This document shows, one piece after another, positions 44,220 to 56,538 of a stretch of DNA of 64,000 bases. The stretch spans positions 2,325,414 to 2,389,413 of the forward strand of contig OY811979.1 of NCBI GenBank assembly GCA_963681505.1, in the 5' to 3' direction. The stretch is from Eunapius fragilis. Lineage: Eukaryota; Porifera; Demospongiae; Spongillida; Spongillidae. Every line of letters starts with the position of its first letter. The first letter of the stretch is position 1. Under the pieces are notes generated by a model that ran no database searches, was not told where the DNA came from, and was given only the letters and a program-made list of their open reading frames with translations. Position numbers and translations under genes: made by a program.

Positions 44220-44489
44220 GCGTATGTGTGCATGAGTGTGTGCATGTCAGTACCCCTGAAAGCACAGCATCACATGCTACAACAAATCGCCGTCGTTAGG
44301 TAAAGTTATTGTATTGCATGTTTATAATTTATTCTTCACATGCAGTGTATGTATGGGTTTATGCTGCTAACAAGTTGTATGAGCAGCGTTGCAGTGATGT
44401 ACAAGTGGCTTAGGGATTCTGTTTATGCTGAATGTTTTACACCAAACAAGGTGTGAAGGCCGGCTTGCTTAATTGAAGTCGGCGCTGGA

Positions 44490-44759
44490 ATGCTTGGGTT
44501 CCAAGTGGGCCATTCCTTGTTAGCAGAACTGGCGATGCGGAATGACTGGACGCCTGAGGGGACAAACAGTGCTTGTGAAAGACGACACTACCATTGCAGG
44601 CATAAGCTGAAGGTAAGTTATGAAGACCACCAGTTGGCACCGTACATCCTCAAGGAACAGTTGCACACACGTTTATGGCCAAAGAAAGGACAGCCGACCC
44701 GACCAGAAGCACGACGGGAAACAGTTCGGGACAAACCTGTACCTGTCTATCTGAACTAA
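44490..44759 (+). CDS. Unidentified 89-residue open frame
   Basis: Starts MLGFQVGHSLLAELAMRNDW and ends RDKPVPVYLN. The composition is protein-like (mixed charged, His/Tyr/Trp present), but no motif is recognised and no splice sites were tied to it. Possibly a fragment of a transposon-derived protein. Confidence 0.25.
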   Translation: MLGFQVGHSLLAELAMRNDWTPEGTNSACERRHYHCRHKLKVSYEDHQLAPYILKEQLHTRLWPKKGQPTRPEARRETVRDKPVPVYLN

Positions 44760-45689
44760 ACCCTGAGAATGTTGTCTTGGACCTAAGATGGTCTGCCAGT
44801 CAGTCTAACAATGTTCCAGCATAAGTCAAAGAGTTAAGGATGTGGCTTATTTACGTGTACGACAGCATTTATCTGCTGAGCAGAAAAGACACAGTTGTAT
44901 GACACAAAGATTGCAGGTAACACTTTTGTAAAAGGATGACAAGCTTGTTGATAATGTTTCAATCAACTACACACTTTCAAAACAGGTGTTCTGGTAAGGT
45001 GATTAAGTCAGGACGATGAACTGCTTTCTGAGAAGTCCCTCCTGCCTTTGAAGGAGGAGACATTGGTTGGATTTACTACGTTTATCCAATTTATAAATTC
45101 TGTTTTCTATTTCGAAATCATGTCTAATCCTAGAAATGGCTCCACATTCCAAAAAGACAGAGTCCCCCAAGAAAGAGAGCAAAAAAAATGGATTGGAAAA
45201 AAAGTTTTATCTTCAGCATCAAGTGGTGGTAGTGGGGGATATTAAAGTTGTCTCATTTGATCCCTGGCACTCAAAAGAGACATTACCCCCTGTGTATGTT
45301 ATGATTGTGCATTTCAGCTGTACATTGCATACCACGTGAGGGTGTGAGAAAGACCTGCTTCGATGTTGTTACAATTACAGCGCAGTTTCTCCATTGTTCT
45401 TCCTTCAGTACCTACAAGGGGAACAGTGTCTATGCCCATCATGACCATGGTCACCCTTCTCTATAACCACATTGGCCGATCACCGGACATGACATACAGC
45501 CATCTAAGTCAACAGAATACCAGTGGTCTGAACCTTATTACAGCCCTCCGACCAGACAAGTTGGAGGAATTTGGCATAGACTCCGTTCCGCTTCTTGGGT
45601 GGTGAGAGAATTATAACTGTGTGATGGGGGTGAAACAAAGTAATGGTCCGCCAAAAGGCAGGTACTGGACGCCAGCTCTTTTTCTTGGA

Positions 45690-45780
45690 GGCTAGGGCCA
45701 TGCACCTTCTCAGGTGGTACAGGTATCACTTTCACCTGCAATGGTACTCACCATCTCCTATGTCTAGGGACGGTGGTGTC
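45690..45780 (+). pseudogene. Ig-like exon scrap
   Basis: One plus frame reads PCTFSGGTGITFTCNGTHHL, an Ig-like B-strand pattern with Cys, comparable to GTGHIFNCNTIDQPLC at about 28365-28420. Nearby, TTTCAGCTGTACATTGCATACC at 45312 (here given as its first 22-base type only in part: TTTCAGCTGTACATTGC) resembles 28518-28540. These are remnants of the same receptor-like family. Confidence 0.35.
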
Positions 45781-46364
45781 AAATTATCTGGTATTTAATT
45801 TAATGTTATGCTAACAAGATGCACGTGGAGTCAAAACTGACCGCAATTACTCATGTCTGAGATACTAACACTCATTCTTTGTGTGGATAGCAGGGTTCTC
45901 AGTCCTGTCTTGTCCAGTGATGCCAAGGCAGTATGTCCAGGCTTACAGTTTACTTCCACCTGTTAGGTCACGGAAAACGACTCCCTGATATGATGGAGGT
46001 TCGTAGCAGGTGTCACAGAATTGTTTATCCCCCCTATAATTTCATCCCCCTGGAATAGTCTATTTATCCTCCTGGGCTAAAGTATTCTGGGATAGATTAT
46101 CCTACCTTGAAGTATTGCCCCCCCCCCCCCCCCCCAATCCGAACATATATTAACATAACCATGTGAACAGTTATTGTATACCCCACACAAGGCACAGCAG
46201 CTGTCAGATGGATGGCGAAGAACACAGCGATTGGTTCGTTTCCTTTGAGAGCAAAGACGATAAGCACTGAACTTGGCCTCGGAGGGAAGAAGAATCTAAA
46301 GGTAAGGACATATCGCAAGAAATACTGGAGCGTTGTCATCTATGCGAGCTGAGGATCAAAGCAT

Positions 46365-46470
46365 ATACCGAGTGATTAAAATGGATGAAAAGATGCACCT
46401 GCTTGAGAGCATCCACAAAGATCCAGCAGGGTGTCACTATGGTGTTCATAAATGCAATGCATGCACTGCT
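46365..46470 (+). pseudogene. Retroelement integrase zinc-binding scrap (fossil)
   Basis: Reads YRVIKMDEKMHLLESIHKDP and AGCHYGVHKC, close to the H-x-H...C-type zinc-binding segment that precedes gypsy integrases (IH.DP.GGH.GV.KT). No other part of the element is seen. An isolated old fragment. Confidence 0.5.
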
Positions 46471-46747
46471 GCTAGCCCTTTTGATATGACCAATTGCATA
46501 TATTAAGTGCCTGTATATCTAATGTTTACTCTGGGTAGCTTTCTCAATATGATGCTGAAGTTAACTGGTAAATGTACAGTACATTACTACATGTATAGCC
46601 TTCAGCTGAGACATATTATGTGTCACTTATTACCGTGTGGTGAGGCAGGTTGTCAGATTCAATTAGAATGGTTATAAATTTTTTAGGAAATAAACTGGAA
46701 TAGCCATTTTGCAACTAGGAGATTATTTTTGAATGTACTTAGGTCCA

Positions 46748-47125
46748 AGATCTGATAATGGTACTACCAGAAGACACGTGGAACGATGGCTTGGATGATG
46801 AGCTGCTGGAAGGAGGACAAACGCCACGACGAATGATCAGAGCACAGAAACACCAGGAACAGAGGAAAAAATTTAGGATGAAAGGTGAAGGAGATCTGGA
46901 CTTTGGGGCAGTAGCCCCAGCACTAGGACAAGAACGATAGCAAAAGCTGTACAACCCAACCACTACCAGCACACACAAACTTGCGCAATAGTGAGATCCT
47001 CCTAAGGTCATTGATGCAACCTTGAGCAGGATGCACAAAGACCTGGCCATACTTTCGACCAAATTAGAAAGAGCCAAGAACCACATCGATCTTCTCAAAG
47101 CTACAATCAACAAGGTCCAATGGGG
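46748..47125 (+). pseudogene. Unknown reading frame with three stops, cut at TTAA
   Basis: A single frame runs from LPEDTWNDGLDDELLEGGQT through GEGDLDFGAVAPALGQER and YNPTTTSTHKLAQ to VIDATLSRMHKDLAILSTKL and HIDLLKATINKVQ, ending at the TTAA of element A. It contains stop codons at about 46938 and two adjacent ones at about 46990. Its last third is a heptad coiled coil. The protein family is not recognised. Element A appears to have inserted into it at TTAA (47126). Confidence 0.45.
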
Positions 47126-47287
47126 TTAACCGATTAATTGCGAAAGACGCCAATTGGCGTCCGTTAATTGATTCTCGAAATGCGGAAGACGCCAATTGGC
47201 GTCCACTTGGAGACAGACGGTTTAGGCGGTTATAACTAAAAGATGCATCGTCATTTGCACACATCCTGTAACTTTTAGCGTTCTAGA

Positions 47288-47416
47288 ATGGCCAAGCGGG
47301 CGCGAAGGCTACAGACGGACAATAACCTTACAATGCTCGTGAATGCAGACATCGTGTGTAGTGTCAGTAGTGATGACAAGCCTATAGTTGGCAGCGACCG
47401 CCAATTTAGTGACTGA
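47288..47416 (+). CDS. MAKR-type N-terminal exon of element A
   Basis: Forty-two residues starting MAKRARRLQTDNNLTMLVNA and ending GSDRQFSD. It is a paralogue of the element C exon (MAKRSRRINRED ... GSDGEFSDHEQENMDG): the MAKR start and SD..FSD acidic block match. After the stop the DNA still resembles exon C (ATGGAAG|GTATCT against ATGGATG|GTAAGC). Acidic SD-rich starts are typical of piggyBac transposases. The rest of the transposase is absent. Confidence 0.55.
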   Translation: MAKRARRLQTDNNLTMLVNADIVCSVSSDDKPIVGSDRQFSD

Positions 47417-47764
47417 TAGATGGAAGGTATCTCCCTAATTATAGTACAATGGATTCATGAAGGTGGGCGTCTTTCATTACTTCGTATTGGTTCTAAGATG
47501 ACTTCTTCCTTGACAAACTAATGACATGCATGCCCAGACAGCTGACGCCATCTTTTACTGATACGTTCTAAAGAGAAGATGGCTGTGTGTCCTTTCATCT
47601 GTACAGACAGATCCATCCAACAATCAACACATACACATAATGCCAATGCATTACAGACAGGTGACAGTGTAGTGGAACAGCCTGACTTGCCTCCACGTTG
47701 TGCACAGCTGTACAGGGACAGAGATTATGAGTCACAATATGTCACAGCAAACATAAAATAATGC

Positions 47765-48417
47765 TGGTGCTACATACACATCCGCCTTGAAACCCCAATA
47801 GTTACGCACACACCCACCTTGTACCTCTTAACATACACCCCTAGCAATGTACACATCCACCTCGACATTCCAGTGTACACCCATGGCTATGTGCATATCC
47901 CCCTCGACATCCCCAGCGCACACCTGTCGGTATTCACACAGCCCCCTCAACACCCCCAGCGCACACACATAGGTATGTACATCCCCCTCAACACCCCAGC
48001 GCACACACATAGGTATTCACACATCCCCCTCAACACACCCAGCGCACACATAGGTATGCACACATCCCCCTCAACACCCCCAGCGCACACCCATAGGTAC
48101 GCACACATCCCCCTCAACACCCCAGCACACATCCATTGGTATGCACAAACACTCCTCAACACCCCCAGCGCACATATAGGTATGCATACATCCCTCTCAA
48201 CATCCCCAGCGCACAGCCATAGGTATGCACACATCCCCCTCAACAAACCCAGCGCACTCACATAGGTATTCACACATCCCCCTCAACACCCCCAGCGCAC
48301 ACACATAGGTATTCACACATCCCCTCAACACCCCCAGCGCACACCCATAGGTATGCACACATCCCCTCAACACCCCCAGCACACCCATTGTATGCACACA
48401 TCCCCTTCATTGTACTG
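47765..48417 (+). repeat. 43-bp satellite, left part of element A array
   Basis: Units of type ATAGGTATGCACACATCCCC + CTCAACACCCCCAGCGCACACCC, about 14 copies, degenerate at the left edge. This is the same satellite as at 51245-56320 but in the opposite orientation. Each unit contains AG|GTATG and CCCCCAG on the plus strand. Confidence 0.92.
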
Positions 48418-48707
48418 TATCAGTCAATAAAAAGGTAACGCTAGGTAGTACTCTACCTTCGTAACGTAATAACTACGTAGAAAATTGCGTTACGTTGCGG
48501 AGTAATGTTTTGCGTATTTGCGGTAGTACCTTACGGTGCGCAAGTAGAACATACTGTTCAAACAACTAAACATATGTTTCACACTTGTTTATTTCTTTCC
48601 CTGGCCTTAAAGTACCCGCGTTTGTACGACACAATGAACCAATCATTTTTAAGCGCGCCAATCGTTCACTGAGGTTCGCCTGTTCCTTCCCGAATGCGCG
48701 GTTCTTT

Positions 48708-48724
48708 CGACTATAAATAATAAA
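48708..48724 (+). promoter_or_regulatory. TATA-like box upstream of 48777 frame
   Basis: CGACTATAAATAATAAAC lies about 65 bases before the ATG at 48777. The distance suits a TATA box with a short 5' UTR. The upstream 150 bases are free of repeats. Suggestive only. Confidence 0.4.
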
Positions 48725-48776
48725 CTGGAGTGCTACCGCGTTAACGATCGCGCCCTACTCCACTACGTCTAATACG

Positions 48777-49001
48777 ATGTCTTTGCGAACGGCACTCAAG
48801 GAGACAGGTTGGTTTTTTTTTTCATCAGTATTGTTCGAGATCATCCCGCATTCCTTAGAGCTCTACCATCTTTTGCGCTGGCAAAATGAGGACTCGGTGT
48901 CAGTTGTCCCCGATAGTGCCGTAACAATGCTGAGCGAGGGAGGCGTGGGTTGTTCAATGAAGTGGGGAACGAAGCTATACTATGGCGATGTTGTGGCTTC
49001 A
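48777..49001 (+). CDS. First exon of a gene with a Tudor-like small domain
   Basis: The frame MSLRTALKETGWFFFSSVLF... then reads LLRWQNEDSVSVVPDSAV and GVGCSMKWGTKLYYGDVVAS. A W-x-x-(E/D)-x-x-x-S-V-V-P block followed by a G..C.VKWG....YEA.V block is known from N-termini of BEN-domain-type and related invertebrate proteins (recollection). The exon ends at a donor-like TCAG|GTACATG, and a possible following exon starts near 49056. Lys/Ala/Gly-rich peptide (KKLAVKAKTGKARANTG) at 49304 may be a further exon. No later domain is present, so the gene is incomplete here. Confidence 0.5.
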
Positions 49002-50939
49002 GGTACATGTAAAAAAAAAAAACATTATTACCACAAATTACTCAATGATTATAATTAGGAACAAAGTGCGCTATGGAACTGGAAGAAGCGCGGTATCTAA
49101 GGCATGTTGCAGTGACTACCGCCCCAGAACGTTAGTGCTACTCTACAATCTTCAGTTGGTAATGTAGCGCGTTTCCCGTACCCATCAGGAAATGAATTGT
49201 CAGAAGCCACAAATAAAGATGCAGCCTCTACACCTAAACGTTAGTTTGTCATTGATGATTAAATTTATTGCTGATTAGTACCTGTGGCACTTTAAAACTA
49301 TCAGGGAAAAAGTTGGCAGTAAAGGCAAAGACTGGAAAGGCCAGGGCAAATACAGGAAGAGCAAAGGCTGGAAAGGCCAAGTCAAAGCCCATAGGTAGAT
49401 ATTGGTTAAAGAACTGCATGTTAAGCAAAGCATTATTTCAGGGAGGATTCTGGACTATGGAAGTGGAGCAGATGATGATGTCACATCTGATCCTGAAAGT
49501 ATGTCTTGGTTCTGTTAATAGTGGAATTAATTTTTCAGTGGCTGATCTAACACCAGCCACACCCCCTCCACCATCGAGTTGCTGAATATGATTTAACACT
49601 CACTCCAACTACCTGATTAAATATCTTTTTGGCCCTACGTGAATGACTGAAAAGGTTGAGCCACTTACCCCAAAACCTTGTGAGTGTTTCACACTTAAAC
49701 TTATCGCCTACAAGGTCAAGGGTGTGGGAAAAGCATTTTATGTCTTCTGAGCATTGGAAATCCCCTGATAGTCGATCCATTGCAACGTCATTTACTGATG
49801 CTCTGTCACGCATAAACGCTGCGATGTTGTCTTCATCCTCAATACCAAGCTTAACCATTATGATCTTATAAATCTCCCGTGCTGTTGTCACTCCAATAAG
49901 TTGGTCATCGATCATTGACATAGCCACCAACATTTGATGAATGTTGCTCTCTTCATCAATGTAGCGTGCAACTACTGCAAAGGCCTCACAAACTCTGGTT
50001 GTTCCATCAAATATGATGGAAATGCTCCTTCCTTAAAGAGCTTTCTTCACTCTTTCCAGTTCTTGGGCCTGTATGATTGGGATCAGCTGCCTTAGGTGGG
50101 ATGCATCAGGAACCCTCTGAGCATACTTTTCCAGAAATGGAGCGAACACATTAAGGGAATTCAAACTGAGGCCACACTTCATCCACCATGAAACAAGCTC
50201 AATCCGCCAAATCCTTGCCTCTTCACTAGTCCTGCTTCCAAATCCTTTAGGAGGTTGCAGTGCACCACCTGAAGCTCCAGTTACCTCCCCAGCATCTAAC
50301 TTATCCAAGAAGTTAGTGACAGATTTCCCTTGCTGAAGACTTTGCATGTACTTCTCCTTCCTTGTCTGATGTTTTGTAGACTGTATGTGTTGTACAACCC
50401 TGTCCTTCTTGAGGTTAACTTGTTCACGACAACACATACAGAATACATAGGAGGTGAAGCCCTGAAAAGGCTCTTTAGGAAATTCATTTTTCCTAGTGAA
50501 CCCAGTGATACCTTTTAACCGATTATACGCTAAATTATTCGTAACGTAACGTAACCACTAACCGCGGAATTAATTTTTATGGATAATGTCTAATTCGATA
50601 TCGTTTGACTCACGCGCGATAACTTTTTAACGAAACGACTTTTCTATTGGCTACTTTTAGAAATCGGGCTGATGGGTAGACTAGCTATTCGCTAGTGCCT
50701 TCTGATTGGAGATCCGATGTAGGAAACATACAAAGAGCAGGTATCATAATATTCGACAGAGACGGACTGGCTTACAAGGACGTTTTGACGCGAGCAGGAT
50801 GGAACAGTTGTCACACTAATGAAAAGTAAGTATATCAGAGGCATACTAAGTATGTGAGAACCTTTTTGTTCTCTCGACAATATCGGTAAAGGGTGCGTTG
50901 TCATAGACATCTGAGCATAGAAAATTGATAATTCTATTT

Positions 50940-51240
50940 AGTGCCGTCGAAGATGCTACCGCCACAACAGCTTGCTCTGTACTCTTGTAGTGTACGGTTT
51001 TACTTTGTCTTGCGTATATGTGCTTTGATGCCAATAGGGTTGCGGCGTATGGAAGTTGTCAAGCGCATCGACGAAGCTAATGAGACGCAAGCTGTGACCG
51101 GCAGGTGGAGACTTGTAATTCAAATTATCAATGGTAAGCAAGTAGTTTTTAGGCTAGTACTTTGGGGTGGTAAGTACACCAAAACACCATTACGTGCCGT
51201 TGAAGGGTAATTCTATACGTTAGAGTGTCTAGTTCATTGC
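50940..51240 (-). repeat. Conserved ~300-bp end segment of element C
   Basis: Reverse complement of 59820-60110 in element A with about 80-85% apparent identity. Both can be read as ...YKxPPAxHSxRLISFxDALD (LNYKSPPAGHSLRLISF here). It is unclear whether this is coding or a conserved terminal region. It lies directly beyond the satellite in both elements. Confidence 0.75.
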
Positions 51241-51244
51241 TATG

Positions 51245-54200
51245 GATAGGGGTGAGATGTATGTGTGCATTACTATGGGTGTGCACTAGAGTTTTGAGGG
51301 GGATGTGTGCATACCTATGGGTGTGTGCTGGGGTGTTGAGGGGATGTGTACACTGGGGGTGTTGAGGGATATGTGTGTGCTGGGGTGTTGAGGGGGATGT
51401 GTGTGCTGGGGTGTTGAGGGGGATTTGTGGACTTGCATGTTGATGGGGATGTGTGTGCTGGGGTGTTGAGGGGATGTGTGTGCTGGGTGTTGAAGGGGAT
51501 GTGTGTGCTGGGTGTTGAAGGGGATGTGTGTGCTGGGTGTTGAAGGGGATGTGTGTGCTGGGTGTTGAAGGGAATGTGTGCGCTGGGTGTTGAAGGGGAT
51601 GTGTGCGCTGGGTGTTGAGGGGGATGTGTGCGCTGGGTGTTGAGGGGGATGTGTGTCTGCTGGGTGTTGAGGGGGATGTGTGTGCTGGGGATGTTGAGGG
51701 GGATGTGTGTGCTGGGTGTTGAGGGGATGTGTGTGCTGGGTGTTGAGGGGATGTGTGTGCTGGGTGTTGAGGGGGATGTGTGTGCTGGGTGTTGAGATGG
51801 GTGAGTGTGCGCTGGGGGTGTTGAGGGGATGTGTGCGCTGGGGTGTTGAGGGAGATGTGTGCGCTGGGGGTGTTGAGATGAATGTGTACATACCTACGGG
51901 TGTGCGCTGGGGGTGTTGAGGGGGATGTGTGCATACCTATGGGTGTGCACTGGGGGTGTTGAGGGGATGTGTACATACCTATGGGTGTGCACTGGGGGTG
52001 TTGTGGGGGATGTGTACATAGCTATGTGTGTGCACTGGGGGTGTTGAGGGGGATGTGTACATACCTACGGGTGTGCACTGGGGGTGTTGAGGGGGATGTG
52101 TACTTACCTATGGGTGTGCACTGGGGGTGTTGAGGGGGATGTGTACATACCTACGGGTGTGCACTGGGGGTGTTGAGGGGGATGTGTACATACCTATGGG
52201 TGTGCACTGGGGGTGTTGAGGGGATGTGTACATACCTATGGGTGTGCACTGGGGGTGTTGAGGGGGATGTGTACATACCTATGGGTGTGCACTGGGGGTG
52301 TTGTGGGGGATGTGTACATAGCTATGTGTGTGCGCTGGGGGTGTTGAGGGGGGGGTGTACATACCTATGGGTGTGCACTGGGGGTGTTGAGGGGGATGTG
52401 TACATACCTACGGGTGTGCACTGGGGGTGCTGAGGGGGATGTGTGCATACCTATGGGTGTGCACTGGGGGTGTTGAGGGGATGTGTACATACCTATGGGT
52501 GTGCACTGCGGGGTGTTGAGGGGGATGTGTACATACCTACGGGTGTGCACTGGGGGTGTTGAGGGGGATGTTTGCATACCAATGGGTGTGCACTTGGGGT
52601 GTTGAGGGGGATGTGTGCATAGCTATGTGTGTGCGCTGGGGGTGTTGAGGGGGATGTGTGAATACCTACGGGTGTGCGCTGGGGGTGTTGAGGGGGATGT
52701 GTACATAGCTATGTGTGTGCACTGGGGGTGTTGAGGGGGATGTGTGCATACCTATGGGTGTGCACTAGGGGTGTTGAGAGGGTTGTGTACATACCTGTGG
52801 GTGTGCACTGGGGGTGTTGAGGGGGATGTGTGCATAGCTATGTGTGTGCACTGGGGGTGTTGAGGGGGATGTGTACATACCTACGGGTGTGCGCTGGGGG
52901 TGTTGAGGGGGATGTGTGCATACCTATGGGTGTGCGCTGGGGGTGTTGAGGGGATGTGTACATACCTATGGGTGTGCACTGGGGGTGTTGTGGGGGATGT
53001 GTACATAGCTATGTGTGTGCACTGGGGGTGTTGAGGGGGATGTGTACATACCTACGGGTGTGCACTGGGGGTGTTGAGGGGGATGTGTACATACCTATGG
53101 GTGTGCACTGGGGGTGTTGAGGGGGATGTGTACATACCTACGGGTGTGCACTGGGGGTGTTGAGGGGGATGTGTGCATACCTATGGGTGTGCACTGGGGG
53201 TGTTGAGGGGATGTGTACATACCTATGGGTGTGCACTGGGGGTGTTGAGGGGGATGTGTACATACCTACGGGTGTGCACTGGGGGTGTTGAGGGTGATGT
53301 TTGCATACCTATGGGTGTGCACTGGGGGTGTTGAGGGGGATGTGTACATACCTATGGGTGTGCACTGGGGGTGTTGAGGGGATGTGTACATACCTATGGG
53401 TGTGCACTGGGGGTGTTGAGGGGGATGTGTACATACCTATGGGTGTGCACTGGGGGTGTTGAGGGGATGTGTACATACCTATGGGTGTGCACTGGGGGGT
53501 GTTGAGGGGGATGTGTACATACCTACGGGTGTGCACTGGGGGTGTTGAGGGGGATGTTTGCATATCTATGGGTGTGCACTTGGGGTGTTGAGGGGGATGT
53601 GTGCATAGCTATGTGTGTGCGCTGGGGTGTTGAGGGGGATGTGTGAATACCTATGGGTGTGCACTTGGGGTGTTGAGGGGGATGTGTGCATAGCTATGTG
53701 TGTGCGCTGGGGTGTTGAGGGGGATGTGTGAATACCTACGGGTGTGCGCTGGGGGTGTTGAGGGGGATGTGTACATAGCTATGTGTGTGCACTGGGGGTG
53801 TTGAGGGGGGTGTGTGCATACCTATGGGTGTGCACTAGGGGTGTTGAGAGGGATGTGTACATACCTGTGGGTGTGCACTGGGGGTGTTGAGGGGGATGTG
53901 TGCATAGCTATGTGTGTGCGCTGGGGGTGTTGAGGGGGATGTGTGCATACCTACGGGTGTGCACTGGGGGTGTTGAGGCGGATGTGTGCATACCTATGGG
54001 TGTGCACTGGGGGTGTTGAGGTGGATGTGTGCATAGCTATGTGTGTGCGCTGGGGGTGTTGAGGGGGATGTGTATATACCTACGGGTGTGCACTGGGGGG
54101 TGTTGAGGGGGATGTGTGCATAGCTATGTGTGTGCGCTGGGGGTGTTGAGGGGGATGTGTACATACCTACGGGTGTGCACTGGGGGTGTTGAGGGGGATG

Positions 54201-56320
54201 TGTGCATAGCTATGTGTGTGCACTGGGGGTGTTGAGGGAGATGTGTACATATCTATGGGTGTGCGCTGGGGGGTGTTGAGGGGGATGTGTGCATAGCTAT
54301 GTGTGTGCGCTGGGGGTGTTGAGGGGGATGTGTACATACCTACGGGTGTGCACCGGGGGTGTTGAGGCGGATGTTTGCATACCTATGGGTGTGCACTGGG
54401 GGTGTTGAGGGGGATGTGAGCATACCTATGGGTGTGCACTGGGGTGTTGAGGGGGATGTGTACATAGCTATGTGTGTGCACTGGGGGTGTTGAGGGGGAT
54501 GTGTGCATAGCTATGTGTGTGCACTGGGGGTGTTGAGGGGGATGCGTGCATAGCTATGTGTGTGCGCTGGGGGGTGTTGAAGGGGGTGTGTGAATACCTA
54601 TGGGTGTGCGCTGGGGGTGTTGAGGGGGATGTGTACATACCTACGGGTGTGCACTGGGGGTGTTGAGGGGGATGTGTACATACCTATGGGTGTGCACTGG
54701 GGGTGTTGAGGGGGATGTGTACATACCTACGGGTGTGCACTGGGGGTGTTGAGGGGGATGTGTGCATACCTATGGGTGTGCACTGGGGGTGTTGAGGGGA
54801 TGTGTACATACCTATGGGTGTGCACTGGGGGTGTTGAGGGGGATGTGTACATACCTACGGGTGTGCACTGGGGGTGTTGAGGGTGATGTTTGCATACCTA
54901 TGGGTGTGCACTGGGGGTGTTGAGGGGGATGTGTACATACCTATGGGTGTGCACTGGGGGTGTTGAGGGGATGTGTACATACCTATGGGTGTGCACTGGG
55001 GGTGTTGAGGGGGATGTGTACATACCTATGGGTGTGCACAGGGGGTGTTGAGGGGATTTGTACATACCTATGGGTGTGCACTGGGGGGTGTTGAGGGGGA
55101 TGTGTACATACCTACGGGTGTGCACTGGGGGTGTTGAGGGGGATGTTTGCATATCTATGGGTGTGCACTTGGGGTGTTGAGGGGGATGTGTGCATAGCTA
55201 TGTGTGTGCGCTGGGGTGTTGAGGGGGATGTGTGAATACCTACGGGTGTGCGCTGGGGGTGTTGAGGGGGATGTGTACATAGCTATGTGTGTGCACTGGG
55301 GGTGTTGAGGGGGGTGTGTGCATACCTATGGGTGTGCACTAGGGGTGTTGAGAGGGTTGTGTACATACCTGTGGGTGTGCACTGGGGGTGTTGAGGGGGA
55401 TGTGTGCATAGCTATGTGTGTGCGCTGGGGGTGTTGAGGGGGATGTGTGCATACCTACGGGTGTGCACTGGGGGTGTTGAGGCGGATGTGTGCATACCTA
55501 TGGGTGTGCACTGGGGGTGTTGAGGGGGATGTGTGCATAGCTATGTGTGTGCGCTGGGGGTGTTGAGGGTGATGTGTATATACCTACGGGTGTGCACTGG
55601 GGGGTGTTGAGGGGGATGTGTGCATAGCTATGTGTGTGCGCTGGGGGTGTTGAGGGGGATGTGTACATACCTACGGGTGTGCACTGGGGGTGTTGAGGGG
55701 GATGTGTGCATAGCTATGTGTGTGCGCTGGGGGTGTTGAGGGAGATGTGTACATATCTATGGGTGTGCGCTGGGGGGTGTTGAGGGGGATGTGTGCATAG
55801 CTATGTGTGTGCGCTGGGGGTGTTGAGGGGGATGTGTACATACCTACGGGTGTGCACCGGGGGTGTTGAGGCGGATGTTTGCATACCTATGGGTGTGCAC
55901 TGGGGGTGTTGAGGGGGATGTGAGCATACCTATGGGTGTGCACTGGGGTGTTGAGGGGGATGTGTACATAGCTATGTGTGTGCACTGGGGGTGTTGAGGG
56001 GGATGTGTGCATAGCTATGTGTGTGCACTGGGGGTGTTGAGGGGGATGCGTGCATAGCTATGTGTGTGCGCTGGGGGGTGTTGAAGGGGGTGTGTGAATA
56101 CCTATGGGTGTGCGCTGGGGGTGTTGAGGGGGATGTGTACATACCTATGTGCGTGCGCTGGGGGTGTTGAGAGGGATGTGTACATACCTATGTGCGTGCG
56201 CTGGGGGTGTTGAGGGGGATGTGTACATACCTATGGATGTGCACTGGGGGTGTTGAGGGGGTTGTGTACATACCTACGGGTGTGCGCTAGGGGTGTTGAG
56301 GGGGATGTATACCTACTTAT
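51245..56320 (-). repeat. 43-bp satellite, ~118 units, with higher-order duplication
   Basis: Plus-strand unit: GGGTGTGCACTGGGGGTGTT+GAGGGGGATGTGTACATACCTAT. Two main variants alternate (CATACCTATGGGTGTGCAC and CATAGCTATGTGTGTGCGC). Rare variants recur at a fixed offset of 1589 bp (AGGGTGATGTTTGCATACC at 53291 and 54880; CATATCTATGGGTG at 53561 and 55150), so roughly 37 units were duplicated as a block. The later part differs by a two-unit deletion. On the minus strand each unit carries AG|GTATGT and CCCCCAG. Confidence 0.95.
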
Positions 56321-56538
56321 TTCTTCCCTACCACAGGTAGCAATTTGAAGTGGCAACAACTCATCATCTGAATGAATGTTATGTCACACCTATGTTGAAC
56401 CCATGCCATATACTAGCTCCTACCGCTGCTATCAATGTCACTGTCTGGTCTATGCTTCTTTTTGCGTTCAACAATGCACACTGCACCTACATGTATGGTA
56501 TGCTATACGTGTATGTATTGCATATGCTAATAGCTTAC

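Noticed and set aside
51149-51976. Long Thr/Pro/His-rich frame on the minus strand
   Set aside because: Reading of the 43-bp satellite, not a protein.
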